This document shows positions 1 to 8,081 of a stretch of DNA of 64,000 bases, in pieces. Position numbers and translations under genes: made by a program. The stretch is from Pseudomonadota bacterium (GTDB lineage Bacteria > Myxococcota_A > Polyangia > Polyangiales > Polyangiaceae). Each line of letters opens with the position of its first letter. The first letter of the stretch is position 1. The stretch lies in contig JAEYYX010000049.1 of the NCBI GenBank assembly GCA_023428245.1, positions 3,910 to 67,909 on the forward strand, written 5' to 3'. The notes under the pieces were generated by a model. That model had not been told where the DNA came from, did not search any database, and was given only the letters and a program-made list of their open reading frames with translations.

Positions 1-1
1 G

Positions 2-745
2 AAGCTCATGAAGAAGGACATGGGCGGTGCGGCGCTCGTCCTCGGCCTGACTCACTTGATCATGGCGCTTGAGCTCCCGGTTGCTCTGCGGGTCTTGATT
101 CCCGCCGTTGAGAACAGCGTGGGCGGTAACGCGTTCCACCCCCTGGACGTGCTTCGCTCCAAGAAAGGGCTCACCGTGGAAGTCGGGGACACCGATGCGG
201 AAGGCCGCCTCATCCTGGCCGACCCTCTCTCTGACGCAGCCGAAGAAGATCCCGATCTGGTCATCGATGCAGCGACCCTGACGGGCGCCGCCCGCGTCGC
301 CCTCGGCACCCAGATGCCCGCCATCTTCGCGAACCGCGACGAATCCTGGCGCGAGCTTGAAACGGCGGCCCGCGAGACCCAAGATTTTTGCTGGCGGCTT
401 CCGCTCCACGAGCCCTACCGCAAAAAGCTCGAGAGCAAAGTGGCCGACCTCTCGAACATCGGTGATAGCTACGCCGGAGCCATCACCGCGGCCCTCTTCC
501 TCGAGGAGTTCGTGAAACCCGCCCGCGACTGGGTCCACATCGACACCATGGGCTACAACCTAGAAGGAAGCCCTGGTCGGCCCGTCGGCGGCGAGGCCCT
601 CGGGCTCCTTGCCCTCGAGCGCTGGCTCACCCGCAGGTACCCCGCGCCCGCCCGAAAGCCCCCGACGTCCAAGAGCCCCTCGGCGCAGAAGGCGAACCGT
701 AGCCCCCGAACAGCGAGCGCGAAGGGCAAACGTACCCGCGGCTAA
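2..745 (+). CDS. pepA: Leucyl aminopeptidase (M17), 5'-truncated by window edge
   Basis: This is the catalytic C-terminal part of a cytosolic M17 leucyl aminopeptidase, a two-metal exopeptidase that removes N-terminal residues during peptide turnover. The frame is open to the window edge (codon phase from base 2), so the true start lies upstream. Counting from the first in-window Met (base 8), KKDMGGAA at residues 2-9 carries a metal-binding Asp and DTDAEGRL at 61-68 carries the Asp/Glu ligands and the catalytic Arg region. The family usually has Asn as the first residue of that second motif; here it is Asp. After the normal C-terminus there is an extra tail of about 35 residues rich in Pro, Ser, Lys and Arg. 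The family call is secure; PepA versus PepB cannot be settled without the N-terminal domain. Confidence 0.93.
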   Translation, partial: KLMKKDMGGAALVLGLTHLIMALELPVALRVLIPAVENSVGGNAFHPLDVLRSKKGLTVEVGDTDAEGRLILADPLSDAAEEDPDLVIDAATLTGAARVALGTQMPAIFANRDESWRELETAARETQDFCWRLPLHEPYRKKLESKVADLSNIGDSYAGAITAALFLEEFVKPARDWVHIDTMGYNLEGSPGRPVGGEALGLLALERWLTRRYPAPARKPPTSKSPSAQKANRSPRTASAKGKRTRG

Positions 746-780
746 AGGCCGCCCAAGAAAAACCGTACTGTTCTTTTGTC

Positions 781-957
781 ATGGGTATCTTTCGCGATTC
801 CAAGAACCCTCCTGCGATCGACCTGCGTCGCCCCCGTATCCCCAAGGCGCCGCCCCTCCCCCAGATCCGGGGCCCCAGGGGAGGTCTAGCCTATCAGCCC
901 GATCCGCGTGACCCGATCCCCGCTCTCCCGACGAAAGAGTCCTTCGGGAAAAAATGA
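781..957 (+). CDS. Possible small basic Pro-rich protein (58 aa)
   Basis: An ATG-to-TGA frame of 58 codons sits in the 272-base gap between the aminopeptidase and mrp. The product starts MGIFRDSKNPPAID and is rich in Pro and Arg, ending SFGKK. About 70% of third positions are G or C, similar to neighbouring genes, which mildly favours coding. I see no clear ribosome binding site, no recognisable domain, signal peptide or membrane segment. It may be a chance frame in GC-rich DNA. No function is proposed. Confidence 0.3.
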   Translation: MGIFRDSKNPPAIDLRRPRIPKAPPLPQIRGPRGGLAYQPDPRDPIPALPTKESFGKK

Positions 958-1017
958 AGACGAGCCGACCCCGCCTCTGGTTTGACAGGTAGGCACACGG
1001 CTCGTACGGGGAGCTCT

Positions 1018-1908
1018 ATGAGCGAGCCCGCCCCCGTCCAACCCAGCACCCGTTCGATCCGGTCTGACGACCCCATTCCGGGGGTCAAGAACCTGGTACT
1101 CGTCATGAGCGGAAAGGGAGGCGTGGGGAAAAGCACAGTCGCGACCAACCTCACCCTGGGTTTAGCCCGTCGGGGCTACCGGGTCGGACTCCTCGATGCA
1201 GATATGTACGGGCCGAGCATCCCTACGATGCTCGGTGTGACCGGAAAGCCGCGCGCCGAGGACGGCAAGCTCGTCCCCCTCGAGCGTTTTGGCGTCAAGC
1301 TGATGAGCCTCGGATTTCTCCTCGAAGATCCGCGCGCAGCGGTCATTTGGCGCGGTCCGATGCTCCACGGCGCGCTCATGCAGTTCCTCGGTGACGTCGC
1401 TTGGGGTGAGCTCGACTATCTTCTCCTCGACTTGCCTCCGGGGACCGGTGACGTAGCGCTCACCATTTCCCAGAAACTCGCGGTCAATGGCTCGATCATC
1501 GTCACCACACCCCAAGAGGTCGCGCTAGCGGACGTCTACAAGTCCGTATCGATGAACAAGAAGGTCGGAATCCCGATCACAGGCATCGTCGAGAACGCAA
1601 GCGTCTTCGTCTGCGACGGCTGCGGGAAAGAGCACTCCATCTACGGCGAGGGCGGCGGTCAATCGGTCGCAGACTTCGCCGGGGTACCTCTCCTCGCCCA
1701 GCTCCCCATCGACCCCAGTGTCCGCACCTGGGGCGACCAGGGCGTGCCCGTAGTCCAGGCGGCACCCGCTTCCCCCATCGCAAAAGCCTTCCTTGAGCTC
1801 GCCGATCGGCTCGTCCTCGAGCTCAGCAAGACTGGCGATGAGCAAGGGGAGCTCGTGATCGACCGCAGCGGGGGGACCAACCGCCACCTCCCCATCAGTC
1901 GGAGCTGA
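1018..1908 (+). CDS. mrp: Mrp/NBP35-family P-loop ATPase, iron-sulfur cluster carrier
   Basis: This is a soluble deviant-Walker ATPase (296 aa) of the Mrp/ApbC/NBP35 family, which binds and transfers Fe-S clusters to apoproteins. The P-loop GKGGVGKST lies at residues 32-40, followed by DADMYGPSIP near 62 (switch region) and a CxxC pair (VCDGCGKEH) in the C-terminal half that would bind the bridging cluster. The N-terminal DUF59/MIP18 domain of many bacterial homologues is absent, so this is the short form. I chose ATG 1018 because GGGGAG at 1008-1013 precedes it. A TTG at 982 in the same frame overlaps a TTGACA that may instead be a -35 element, although no good -10 follows it. Next gene: S1-repeat protein, same strand. 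Confidence 0.93.
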   Translation: MSEPAPVQPSTRSIRSDDPIPGVKNLVLVMSGKGGVGKSTVATNLTLGLARRGYRVGLLDADMYGPSIPTMLGVTGKPRAEDGKLVPLERFGVKLMSLGFLLEDPRAAVIWRGPMLHGALMQFLGDVAWGELDYLLLDLPPGTGDVALTISQKLAVNGSIIVTTPQEVALADVYKSVSMNKKVGIPITGIVENASVFVCDGCGKEHSIYGEGGGQSVADFAGVPLLAQLPIDPSVRTWGDQGVPVVQAAPASPIAKAFLELADRLVLELSKTGDEQGELVIDRSGGTNRHLPISRS

Positions 1909-1980
1909 AATCCGCCCCTGACAAGCCCCGTCCCTCGGGCCCTCCCCTCGTCCGGGTGATTTTGGACGCTCGCACCTTTG

Positions 1981-2020
1981 GTGTATGAGGAGGGCCCCAA
2001 GAGGAGCCTTCCTCATACAC
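1981..2020 (+). promoter_or_regulatory. Strong hairpin in the leader of the S1-repeat gene
   Basis: GTGTATGAGG at 1981-1990 is the exact reverse complement of 2011-2020. Inner pairing continues (1991-1995 with 2006-2010, one G-U), giving a stem of about 15 bp and a 10-nt loop. It ends 15 bases before the ATG at 2036, where the ribosome would load. No T-run follows, so it does not look like a terminator. TATGAG at 1984 could also act as a weak -10 with TTGGAC at 1962, in which case the repeat would be a DNA operator rather than an RNA structure. Confidence 0.6.
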
Positions 2021-2035
2021 GCGCTGAAGTTCGCC

Positions 2036-3778
2036 ATGGCCCAAGAGACCCCCGAATCCACCGAGAGCACGCCCGGCGAAGCCGCGAGCACCCCCGCCAC
2101 CTCGGACAACGTCGACACCTCTTCGACAGAGACCACTCCTGCCGAGAACGCGCAGAAAGAAAGCGCTGCGCCAGAGGGCGATACGGAAGCGGCTGAGACC
2201 GAGCACGGCGACGACAGCGAAAGCGACGCTGACGACAGCGAGCATGACGCCGAAGACGGCGAAGACGGCGAAGCCGACGACAGCTCTGAGGAGAGTTCGG
2301 CCGACGGATCGCCGGGCGCTCCCGGCGAGAAGAAGAAGCGCAAGCGGAAGCGCAAGAAGAAGGCGGCAAGTCCCGAAGCTGCACAGCGAGCGACGGATCG
2401 CGCTCCGTTCCACGTGGGCGAAGAGGTGTTCGGGAAGGTCACCGCAGTGGTCGACGCCGCGATCATGGTCGATCTCTCCGGAAAGGCGCTCGCAATCTTC
2501 GATCGCTCCGAGATGGAGCCGGATGACCTCTTGCCCGAGGTCGGTGAGCGATTTGTTGGTCGAGTGCTCAATGACGGTGGTCGAGGCGGCCTGGTTGTGC
2601 TCACGCGCAAGCCGCTCCGGGAAGAAGAAGAGAAGCCGAAGATCGAACAAGCTCACAAAGACGGCAGCTTGGTCTCTGGTCTCATCACCGGCGTAATCAA
2701 GGGTGGCGTCGAGGTCTTGATCGGTGGCGCGCGTGCGTTCGCCCCCGCCTCCGGAGTGGACCTGCACCCCCGAGCCGCGAACCTCGCCCAGCTCGTCGGT
2801 CAGCGCCTCGACTTCAAGGTCACGAGCTACGAGAAGCAGGGGCGCGACATCGTGGTGACGCGGCGCCCGATGATCGAGAAGGAAGCTCACGAGCGACGCA
2901 AGGCGGCCCGTGAGGCCCTCGTTGAAGGCGCCGAGATGGCGGGCATCGTGCGGACGGTCGTCGACTGGGGGGTGTTCGTTGCACTGCCCGAGGCGGAATT
3001 CCTCGAAGGCCTCGTTCACGCATCCGAAGTCAGCCACAATCCCCGCGAGAAACTCGCTGATGTTCTCAAGCCCGGCCAGAAGATCCGCGTCAAGGTCCTC
3101 AAGGTCGACGAAAAAGGCAAGGTCTGGCTCAGCCGCAAGGCTCTGCTCGAGGATCCCTTCGCGAAGGTCTTCGAGAACGTCCAGATTGGCCAGATCATCA
3201 AAGGCGAAGTCACACGGGTCGAAGAGTTCGGCGCCTTCGTAAAGATCGCCGACGGAGTCGAGGGCTTGATCCACGTCTCCGATCTCGGCGTCGTCCGCGT
3301 GGACGATGCGCGGAGCCTGCTCAAGGCCGGCGACAGCATCGACGTCCTGGTCCACCATTTCGACGAGCGTCAGAGGCGCATCGGCTTGCACCCTGCGCCC
3401 ACCGAAGCCCAGCTTGGCGAGGCGAAGCAGAAGATCGCCAAGAACAACAAGATCGACGTCGAGGTCGCTAAGATCGAGCCCGCCGGTCTCCAGGTCCGGA
3501 TCCTCGGAGCGACCGGACGTCACGCCCGCGGCTTCATCCCTGCGGGTCAAACGGCCACGCCCCGCGGCTCGGAGCTCCGCTCGCATTTCACAGTGGGCCA
3601 AAAGCTCAGTGTCCTGGTGGTCGACATCGATCCGAAGAACCGCGAGCCGAAGCTCAGCGTCTCCAAGCTCGCCCAGGACGAAGAGCGCCGCGCCCACAAG
3701 GAATACCGCGATAAGCTGAAGGCTGAGGCCTCCTTCGGGACGCTCGGCGACCTCCTCAAGCGGAAAATGGGCGGTTGA
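2036..3778 (+). CDS. Multi-repeat S1 RNA-binding protein (ribosomal protein S1-like)
   Basis: This 580-aa protein is built like a ribosomal S1 relative and would bind single-stranded RNA, probably on the 30S subunit during mRNA recruitment. Residues 1-100 are acidic and low in complexity (Glu, Asp, Ser, Thr), followed by a Lys/Arg cluster near 100-112. Five S1/OB-like units follow at about 123-190, 210-275, 298-370, 385-455 and 473-545; units 3 and 4 are the most canonical (VDWGVFV, VEEFGAFV ... GLIHVSDL). The C-terminus FGTLGDLLK resembles that of true S1. ATG 2036 is chosen over an upstream in-frame codon at 1985, which lies inside the leader hairpin. Myxobacteria can carry more than one S1 paralogue, so I do not assign rpsA. 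Confidence 0.85.
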   Translation: MAQETPESTESTPGEAASTPATSDNVDTSSTETTPAENAQKESAAPEGDTEAAETEHGDDSESDADDSEHDAEDGEDGEADDSSEESSADGSPGAPGEKKKRKRKRKKKAASPEAAQRATDRAPFHVGEEVFGKVTAVVDAAIMVDLSGKALAIFDRSEMEPDDLLPEVGERFVGRVLNDGGRGGLVVLTRKPLREEEEKPKIEQAHKDGSLVSGLITGVIKGGVEVLIGGARAFAPASGVDLHPRAANLAQLVGQRLDFKVTSYEKQGRDIVVTRRPMIEKEAHERRKAAREALVEGAEMAGIVRTVVDWGVFVALPEAEFLEGLVHASEVSHNPREKLADVLKPGQKIRVKVLKVDEKGKVWLSRKALLEDPFAKVFENVQIGQIIKGEVTRVEEFGAFVKIADGVEGLIHVSDLGVVRVDDARSLLKAGDSIDVLVHHFDERQRRIGLHPAPTEAQLGEAKQKIAKNNKIDVEVAKIEPAGLQVRILGATGRHARGFIPAGQTATPRGSELRSHFTVGQKLSVLVVDIDPKNREPKLSVSKLAQDEERRAHKEYRDKLKAEASFGTLGDLLKRKMGG

Positions 3779-3856
3779 TCGGACAGTACGCTCCCTTTTC
3801 CTCGACCTGCGCGTCGGAAGCTGCGAAGAATGGAGCAATTTCCGCCCTTTGTTCGG

Positions 3857-3885
3857 TTGACAGCGCCCCCTCGCACTTCCATACT
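3857..3885 (+). promoter_or_regulatory. Sigma-70-type promoter for the small ORF-rpsT unit
   Basis: A perfect TTGACA (3857-3862) is followed after 17 bases by CATACT (3880-3885), four of six matches to the -10 consensus. Transcription would begin near 3892, about 40 bases before the small gene at 3933. It is the best-spaced -35/-10 pair I found in the window. Confidence 0.6.
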
Positions 3886-3932
3886 CCGCGGCCCCTCAGG
3901 GATTCCTGCAGGGCAGATTTTTAGGATTCGTC

Positions 3933-4103
3933 ATGGTCTCGAACACGCGACACTCACAAACCCGGCGCGAGATGCGTCATCAGTCGATGGGCCGCGCGAG
4001 CGCCAAGTTGCGCGCGCGCAACGGTACGCCCGCCTTCCCCGTCCATCCCCCGGGCTACAATGCGTCCGCTCCCGACGCTCGTAAGACGACCGAGTCCAAG
4101 TAA
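3933..4103 (+). CDS. Small basic protein encoded directly upstream of rpsT (56 aa)
   Basis: A 56-codon frame (ATG 3933, TAA 4101) lies between a good promoter and rpsT, with only 14 bases before the rpsT start. AGGA at 3923-3926 gives a properly spaced ribosome binding site. The product begins MVSNTRHSQTRREMRHQ, is strongly basic in its first 30 residues, and then has GTPAFPVHPPGYN. It has no Cys, signal peptide or membrane segment. Third positions are mainly G/C as in neighbouring genes. Placement and charge suggest a ribosome-associated or RNA-binding role, but I do not recognise a family and that role is inference. It is too short to appear in searches limited to 60 codons or more. Confidence 0.65.
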   Translation: MVSNTRHSQTRREMRHQSMGRASAKLRARNGTPAFPVHPPGYNASAPDARKTTESK

Positions 4104-4117
4104 CCGAAAGAAGCATC

Positions 4118-4381
4118 ATGGCTAACCACGTCTCAGCAGAAAAGCGCACTCGTCAGCGCGAAGTCGCCACCGCTCGCAACCGCGCGATCCGCACCACCGT
4201 GCGTAACGCTCTCCGCAAGGCTCGCGCCGCGATCGCCGCAGGCGACAAGTCGGCAGCTTCGGAGCCCGTTCGTCTCGCCTCGGTCGCTCTGGCCCGCGCT
4301 GCCAGCAAAGGTGTCTTCCACCAGAAGACGGCGTCTCGTACGACGAGCCGGATTCAATCCGCTCTCGCCAAGCTCGGCTGA
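4118..4381 (+). CDS. rpsT: 30S ribosomal protein S20
   Basis: This 87-aa basic protein matches bacterial S20 in length and pattern: MANHVSAEKRTRQREV start, NRAIRTTVRNALRKARAAI core, and GVFHQKTASRTTSRIQSAL near the C-terminus. S20 is a primary binder of 16S rRNA helices in 30S assembly. It is the second gene of a short transcription unit with the 56-codon gene at 3933 and is closed by an intrinsic terminator at 4409. A purine-rich stretch (GAAAGAAG) precedes ATG 4118. Confidence 0.97.
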   Translation: MANHVSAEKRTRQREVATARNRAIRTTVRNALRKARAAIAAGDKSAASEPVRLASVALARAASKGVFHQKTASRTTSRIQSALAKLG

Positions 4382-4408
4382 GATCCCCCCAGCCGTCTTC
4401 GGCCTTGA

Positions 4409-4450
4409 GCCGAGAGACTTCGATATCTATCGAAATCTCTCGGCTTTTTT
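4409..4450 (+). terminator. Intrinsic terminator after rpsT
   Basis: GCCGAGAGA at 4409-4417 pairs with 4436-4444. After one C/A mismatch the stem continues for six more pairs (4419-4424 with 4429-4434) around an ATCT loop. Six T residues follow at 4445-4450. This is a classic factor-independent terminator ending the small ORF-rpsT unit. Confidence 0.9.
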
Positions 4451-4530
4451 CGTGTTTGCTTACCTGGCCCGGAACGCCGGCCCGCCGATTCGTCGCCCGG
4501 CCGATTCCAGCCTATCCTTAAAGGCTGGGT

Positions 4531-6522
4531 ATGAGGAATCAAGAGCGGGACACAGGGGGACACCCCGAGCAAAACGAACACGGGAACCAGAAGTTCCCTC
4601 CGCCCGAAGCCTTCCGGGCCCGTGCGCGCGTCCAAGACCTCGAACACTTCCAGCGCCTTTATCGAGAAAGCCTCGACGATCCCGATACATTCTGGCGACG
4701 AGAGACCGAGGAGCTCTTGGTCCGTCGACATTGGACGAAGCTACGCGAGTGGAAGCTGCCCAAGATCGAGTGGTTCGTGGGCGGAGAGCTGAACGTGAGC
4801 GAGAGCTGTCTCGATCGCTTCCTCGACGGCCCCACCGCGGACAAGGTCGCGCTCCTCTTCGAAGGGGAACCTGGTGAAACCCGTTCCTTCACTTATCGCG
4901 AACTGCATCGAGATGTGGTCGCGCTCGCTGCGGCACTCCGTGCCCGCGGTATTGGAAAAGGAGATCGCGTCGCGATCTACATGGGCATGGTGCCCGAAGC
5001 GGTCATCGCAATGCTCGCCTGCGCGCGCATCGGCGCGCCCCACACGGTCGTCTTCGGCGGTTTCGCAGCCGAGGCGCTCGCCGACCGCCTGAACGACTCG
5101 GGAGCCAAAGCCGTGCTGACTCAAGATGGCGCCTACCGGAGAGGAAACATCCTGCCTCTCAAGGCCGCCGTCGACACCGCCGTCGACGAGGCGCCCTCGG
5201 TCGAGACCGTCATCGTCTTTCGTCGCCTGGGACAGGAGCTCTGTCCGCTCGAGATGCGTCAGGGGCGAGACTTCGAGTGGGCCGAGCTGATAGCAAGGGC
5301 GCACCCAGACCAAGGCTACGCCGAGATTGTCGAAGCGGAACACCCCTTGTTCATCCTCTACACCTCAGGCTCGACCGGAAAGCCGAAGGGCATCCTTCAC
5401 ACGAGCTACGGCTACTTGGCCTACGCGCACGTCACGACCAAATACATCTTCGACATTCGCGACGACGATATCTACTTCTGTACCGCCGACGTCGGTTGGA
5501 TCACCGGACACACCTACGTCACCTACGGCCCGCTCTCGAACGGCGCGACGATCGTGCTTTACGAAGGGGCTCCGAATCAGCCCGATTGGGGCCGGTTTTG
5601 GCAGATCGTCGACAAACACAAGGTAACGATCCTCTACACAGCTCCAACCGCGATCCGCGCGTTCATGCGCGCCGGAGACGAGTTCGTCGACGGCCACGAC
5701 CTGTCAAGTCTCCGACTACTCGGCAGCGTCGGCGAGCCTATCAACCCTGAGGCCTGGCGCTGGTACCACCGGAAGATCGGGCGTGAGCGGTGTCCGATCG
5801 TCGACACATGGTGGCAGACAGAGACGGGCGGCATCATGATCACCACCCTGCCCGGGGTGCATGCAGCGAAGCCCGGCACAGCAGGCGTCCCGTTTTTTGG
5901 CGTCAAGGCGAGCGTTCTTCCGCCCGCGGATGAGTCGGCCGATCCAGACTCGGGCGGGCTTTTGACAATTGATGAACCATGGCCCTCCATGCTGCGCGGG
6001 ATCTATGGAGATCCCGAGCGAGTCGCTCAGCAGTACTTCTCGACAGTCCAAGGTCACTATTTCTCCGGCGACGGTGCCAAGGTCGACGAAGACGGGTACA
6101 TCCGCGTGCTCGGACGCACCGACGACGTACTCAAGCTCTCAGGGCATCGAGTCGGGACAGCCGAGATCGAGAGTTGCCTTGTTGGGCACGGGGCCGTAGC
6201 CGAAGCAGCGGCGGTCGGTCGACCCCACGACATCAAAGGACAGGCCCTCGTCGTGTTCGTCTCGCTCAAGCCGTTCCGCCGCGGCTCTCCGAAGCTCGAG
6301 GCGGAGCTCGCGAACCACATCGCCACCGAAATCGGTCGTTTCGCTCGACCGGACGAGGTTTGCATTGTGCCCAGCTTGCCCAAGACGCGCAGCGGAAAAA
6401 TCATGCGGCGGTTGCTCAAGAACATCGCCGCCTTCGAGGAGGTCCGGGGGGATCTATCCACGCTCGAGGACCGCGACGTCGTCGACGCGATCGTCCAGAT
6501 CTTCAACGCCCGCGCCCGATGA
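4531..6522 (+). CDS. acsA: Acetyl-coenzyme A synthetase
   Basis: This 663-aa AMP-forming ligase activates acetate to acetyl-CoA through acetyl-AMP in the cytosol. The order fits the family: an N-terminal cap with FWRRETEELL, the phosphate-binding loop YTSGSTGKPKG near 276-286, VDTWWQTETGG in the middle, and SGHRVGTAEIE at the hinge. The C-terminal PKTRSGKIMRR contains the conserved Lys (about 623) required for adenylation and, in known homologues, subject to acetylation control. Length is typical. It starts after the rpsT terminator. Its TGA overlaps the ATG of the phosphatase gene at 6519, so the two are probably co-translated. Confidence 0.96.
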   Translation: MRNQERDTGGHPEQNEHGNQKFPPPEAFRARARVQDLEHFQRLYRESLDDPDTFWRRETEELLVRRHWTKLREWKLPKIEWFVGGELNVSESCLDRFLDGPTADKVALLFEGEPGETRSFTYRELHRDVVALAAALRARGIGKGDRVAIYMGMVPEAVIAMLACARIGAPHTVVFGGFAAEALADRLNDSGAKAVLTQDGAYRRGNILPLKAAVDTAVDEAPSVETVIVFRRLGQELCPLEMRQGRDFEWAELIARAHPDQGYAEIVEAEHPLFILYTSGSTGKPKGILHTSYGYLAYAHVTTKYIFDIRDDDIYFCTADVGWITGHTYVTYGPLSNGATIVLYEGAPNQPDWGRFWQIVDKHKVTILYTAPTAIRAFMRAGDEFVDGHDLSSLRLLGSVGEPINPEAWRWYHRKIGRERCPIVDTWWQTETGGIMITTLPGVHAAKPGTAGVPFFGVKASVLPPADESADPDSGGLLTIDEPWPSMLRGIYGDPERVAQQYFSTVQGHYFSGDGAKVDEDGYIRVLGRTDDVLKLSGHRVGTAEIESCLVGHGAVAEAAAVGRPHDIKGQALVVFVSLKPFRRGSPKLEAELANHIATEIGRFARPDEVCIVPSLPKTRSGKIMRRLLKNIAAFEEVRGDLSTLEDRDVVDAIVQIFNARAR

Positions 6523-7298
6523 ACATAAGAACAATGCACCTCGCCGGGGCGCTCGAAGAGCTTTCCCGCGCCCTTCAGGAAGAAGAACGAGCCATTGTGG
6601 CCTTCGACGCGGACGGAACGCTCTGGTCCGACGACGTCGGCTCACTCGTGTTCGAGTACGCGCTCAGCGAGGCCCTCCTCCACGAGGATGCCTCGGACGC
6701 GCTCGGAGAAGTCCTCCGCGAGGTCGAGCCTGGCGTGACGCTCCCCTCCGGTTCGGTGCGGCGAGCCCAGAAGCTCCTTGAGCTCTATGAGCACAGAACC
6801 ATCGGAGACAAGACGATGGCCGAGGTCCAAGTCTGGGCCTACGCGGGTCTCCGAGAGACAGAAGCTTGGGCTCTTACCGAAACGGCACTCGCCTTGTCCC
6901 CTCGACATTCGGTGCGAAGGGACGCAGTCTTCGCGCTTGTCGAGAGAGCACGGGCGCAGGGGGCGCGGGTCGTCATCGTCTCGGCGTCTCCCGAGTGGGT
7001 CGTGGCGAGCGCCGCTCGCGATCTCGGCTTCGCCCCCGAGGACGTGATCGGGGGGCGCGCTCGCGTTCAGGAGGGCATCATCGAGCCTGCGCTCGAGGAA
7101 GAGCTTCCCTACGGTGAGGGGAAGGTGACGGCGCTCAGACGTCGCGTGGGCGACGATCCCTTGGTCCTCGCGACGGGTGACAGCGGCTTCGATCTCCATC
7201 TGCTCGGGGCAGCTCGGCTCGGGCTCGGAGTCGGGAAAAAACCGAAACTCCTCGCGGGGCTAGCTGAACTGTCGCATTGCTTCCTCCTCGAAGCATAA
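6519..7298 (+). CDS. HAD-superfamily hydrolase, phosphoserine phosphatase-like
   Basis: This 259-aa cytosolic phosphatase of the HAD-IB type has motif I FDADGTLW (nucleophile D30, acid D32), motif II VSAS in the middle and motif IV GDSGFDL towards the C-terminus, with a helical cap between motifs I and II as in SerB-like enzymes. The substrate cannot be read from the sequence. ATG 6519 overlaps the acsA stop as ATGA; an alternative ATG at 6534 has a slightly better upstream purine stretch. The coupling to acsA suggests co-expression rather than a shared reaction. Confidence 0.85.
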   Translation: MNIRTMHLAGALEELSRALQEEERAIVAFDADGTLWSDDVGSLVFEYALSEALLHEDASDALGEVLREVEPGVTLPSGSVRRAQKLLELYEHRTIGDKTMAEVQVWAYAGLRETEAWALTETALALSPRHSVRRDAVFALVERARAQGARVVIVSASPEWVVASAARDLGFAPEDVIGGRARVQEGIIEPALEEELPYGEGKVTALRRRVGDDPLVLATGDSGFDLHLLGAARLGLGVGKKPKLLAGLAELSHCFLLEA

Positions 7299-7341
7299 GC
7301 CTTCCCTGGCGATCCGGCTTTCGCTAAGCATAGAGCCCAAC

Positions 7342-8046
7342 ATGCTCTCTCGCCGCCTCCTGGGCCTCGCCTCCCTCCTCCCCCTCGTTCTCGCCTGCTC
7401 GAAGAGTGCTCCGCCTGCCGAAGAGCCGCGCTACGAGCTCGACGACGAGGAGGAGAGCTCCGGTGGTCCCGAAATGATGGCCGAGTTCGGTGGTCTGAAC
7501 GAAGAAAAGGTCGCGCGCGTCTTCAAGAACGTACAGCCGGCGCTCTCCGACTGCCTCATGAAGGGCTACAGTCGCGTCGAGTTCCTCGGAGGCGAAGTGC
7601 GCTTCCTGGTGAACGTAAACCTGTCCGGGCGCGCTGAATCAGCCTTCATCGAGAGCTCGAATCTCGGGGACTACGAGACTGAGAGGTGCATGCTCCGCGA
7701 ACTCGCGAGCCAGAAATGGCCCAAGCCTGTAGGCGGGCGCATCGGTCCGGCGCGCAACAGCATCGCATTCGATCCCCCCTCAGACGTACGCGCACCTGTC
7801 GACTGGTCCACGAGCGACGTACGCACTGCTCTAGCTCAGGGCTCGGACGACCTTCGCGCCTGTGGTGGAAACGGGCCCTTCGTCATTACGGCGTATGTGA
7901 ACACAAACGGTTCTGTCATGTCAGCGGGCGTGGCCCACTCGGATCCGAACGGGGAAGCGGCCGCTGAGTGTTTGCTGAACGCAGTGCGCTCGCTCAGGTT
8001 CCCCTCCCCGGGGAGCTGGCCGGCGAAGGTCACCTTCGAACGCTAA
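7342..8046 (+). CDS. Lipoprotein with two TonB/AgmX-like C-terminal repeats
   Basis: This 234-aa outer or inner membrane lipoprotein has a signal peptide ending LVLAC (lipidated Cys at 19) and an acidic linker. Two related units follow, about residues 46-130 and 150-232. Each has an early Cys (SDC, RAC), a strand pair with an Asn-x-x-G turn (NLSGRAES, NTNGSVMS) and a late Cys before a Lys/Arg-Trp/Phe-Pro segment (KWPKP, RFPSP). This pattern is seen in the AgmX/PglI C-terminal domains of myxobacterial gliding and TonB-like proteins, although the longer cytoplasmic parts of AgmX are missing. Function is unknown. It converges with the minus-strand gene ending at 8082. Confidence 0.7.
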   Translation: MLSRRLLGLASLLPLVLACSKSAPPAEEPRYELDDEEESSGGPEMMAEFGGLNEEKVARVFKNVQPALSDCLMKGYSRVEFLGGEVRFLVNVNLSGRAESAFIESSNLGDYETERCMLRELASQKWPKPVGGRIGPARNSIAFDPPSDVRAPVDWSTSDVRTALAQGSDDLRACGGNGPFVITAYVNTNGSVMSAGVAHSDPNGEAAAECLLNAVRSLRFPSPGSWPAKVTFER

Positions 8047-8081
8047 CGTGAGCGCCACCCTTCCCGGGGGCTCACAGAGTC

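Noticed and set aside
982..1010. TTGACA as -35 of mrp
   Set aside because: The -35 is perfect but the expected -10 reads TACGGG; too weak to list as a promoter.
1895..3838. 647-codon open frame on the minus strand opposite the S1-repeat gene
   Set aside because: It is fully antisense to a clear S1-domain gene and its Asp/Leu/Val-rich product has no domain; GC-rich third positions create such mirror frames.
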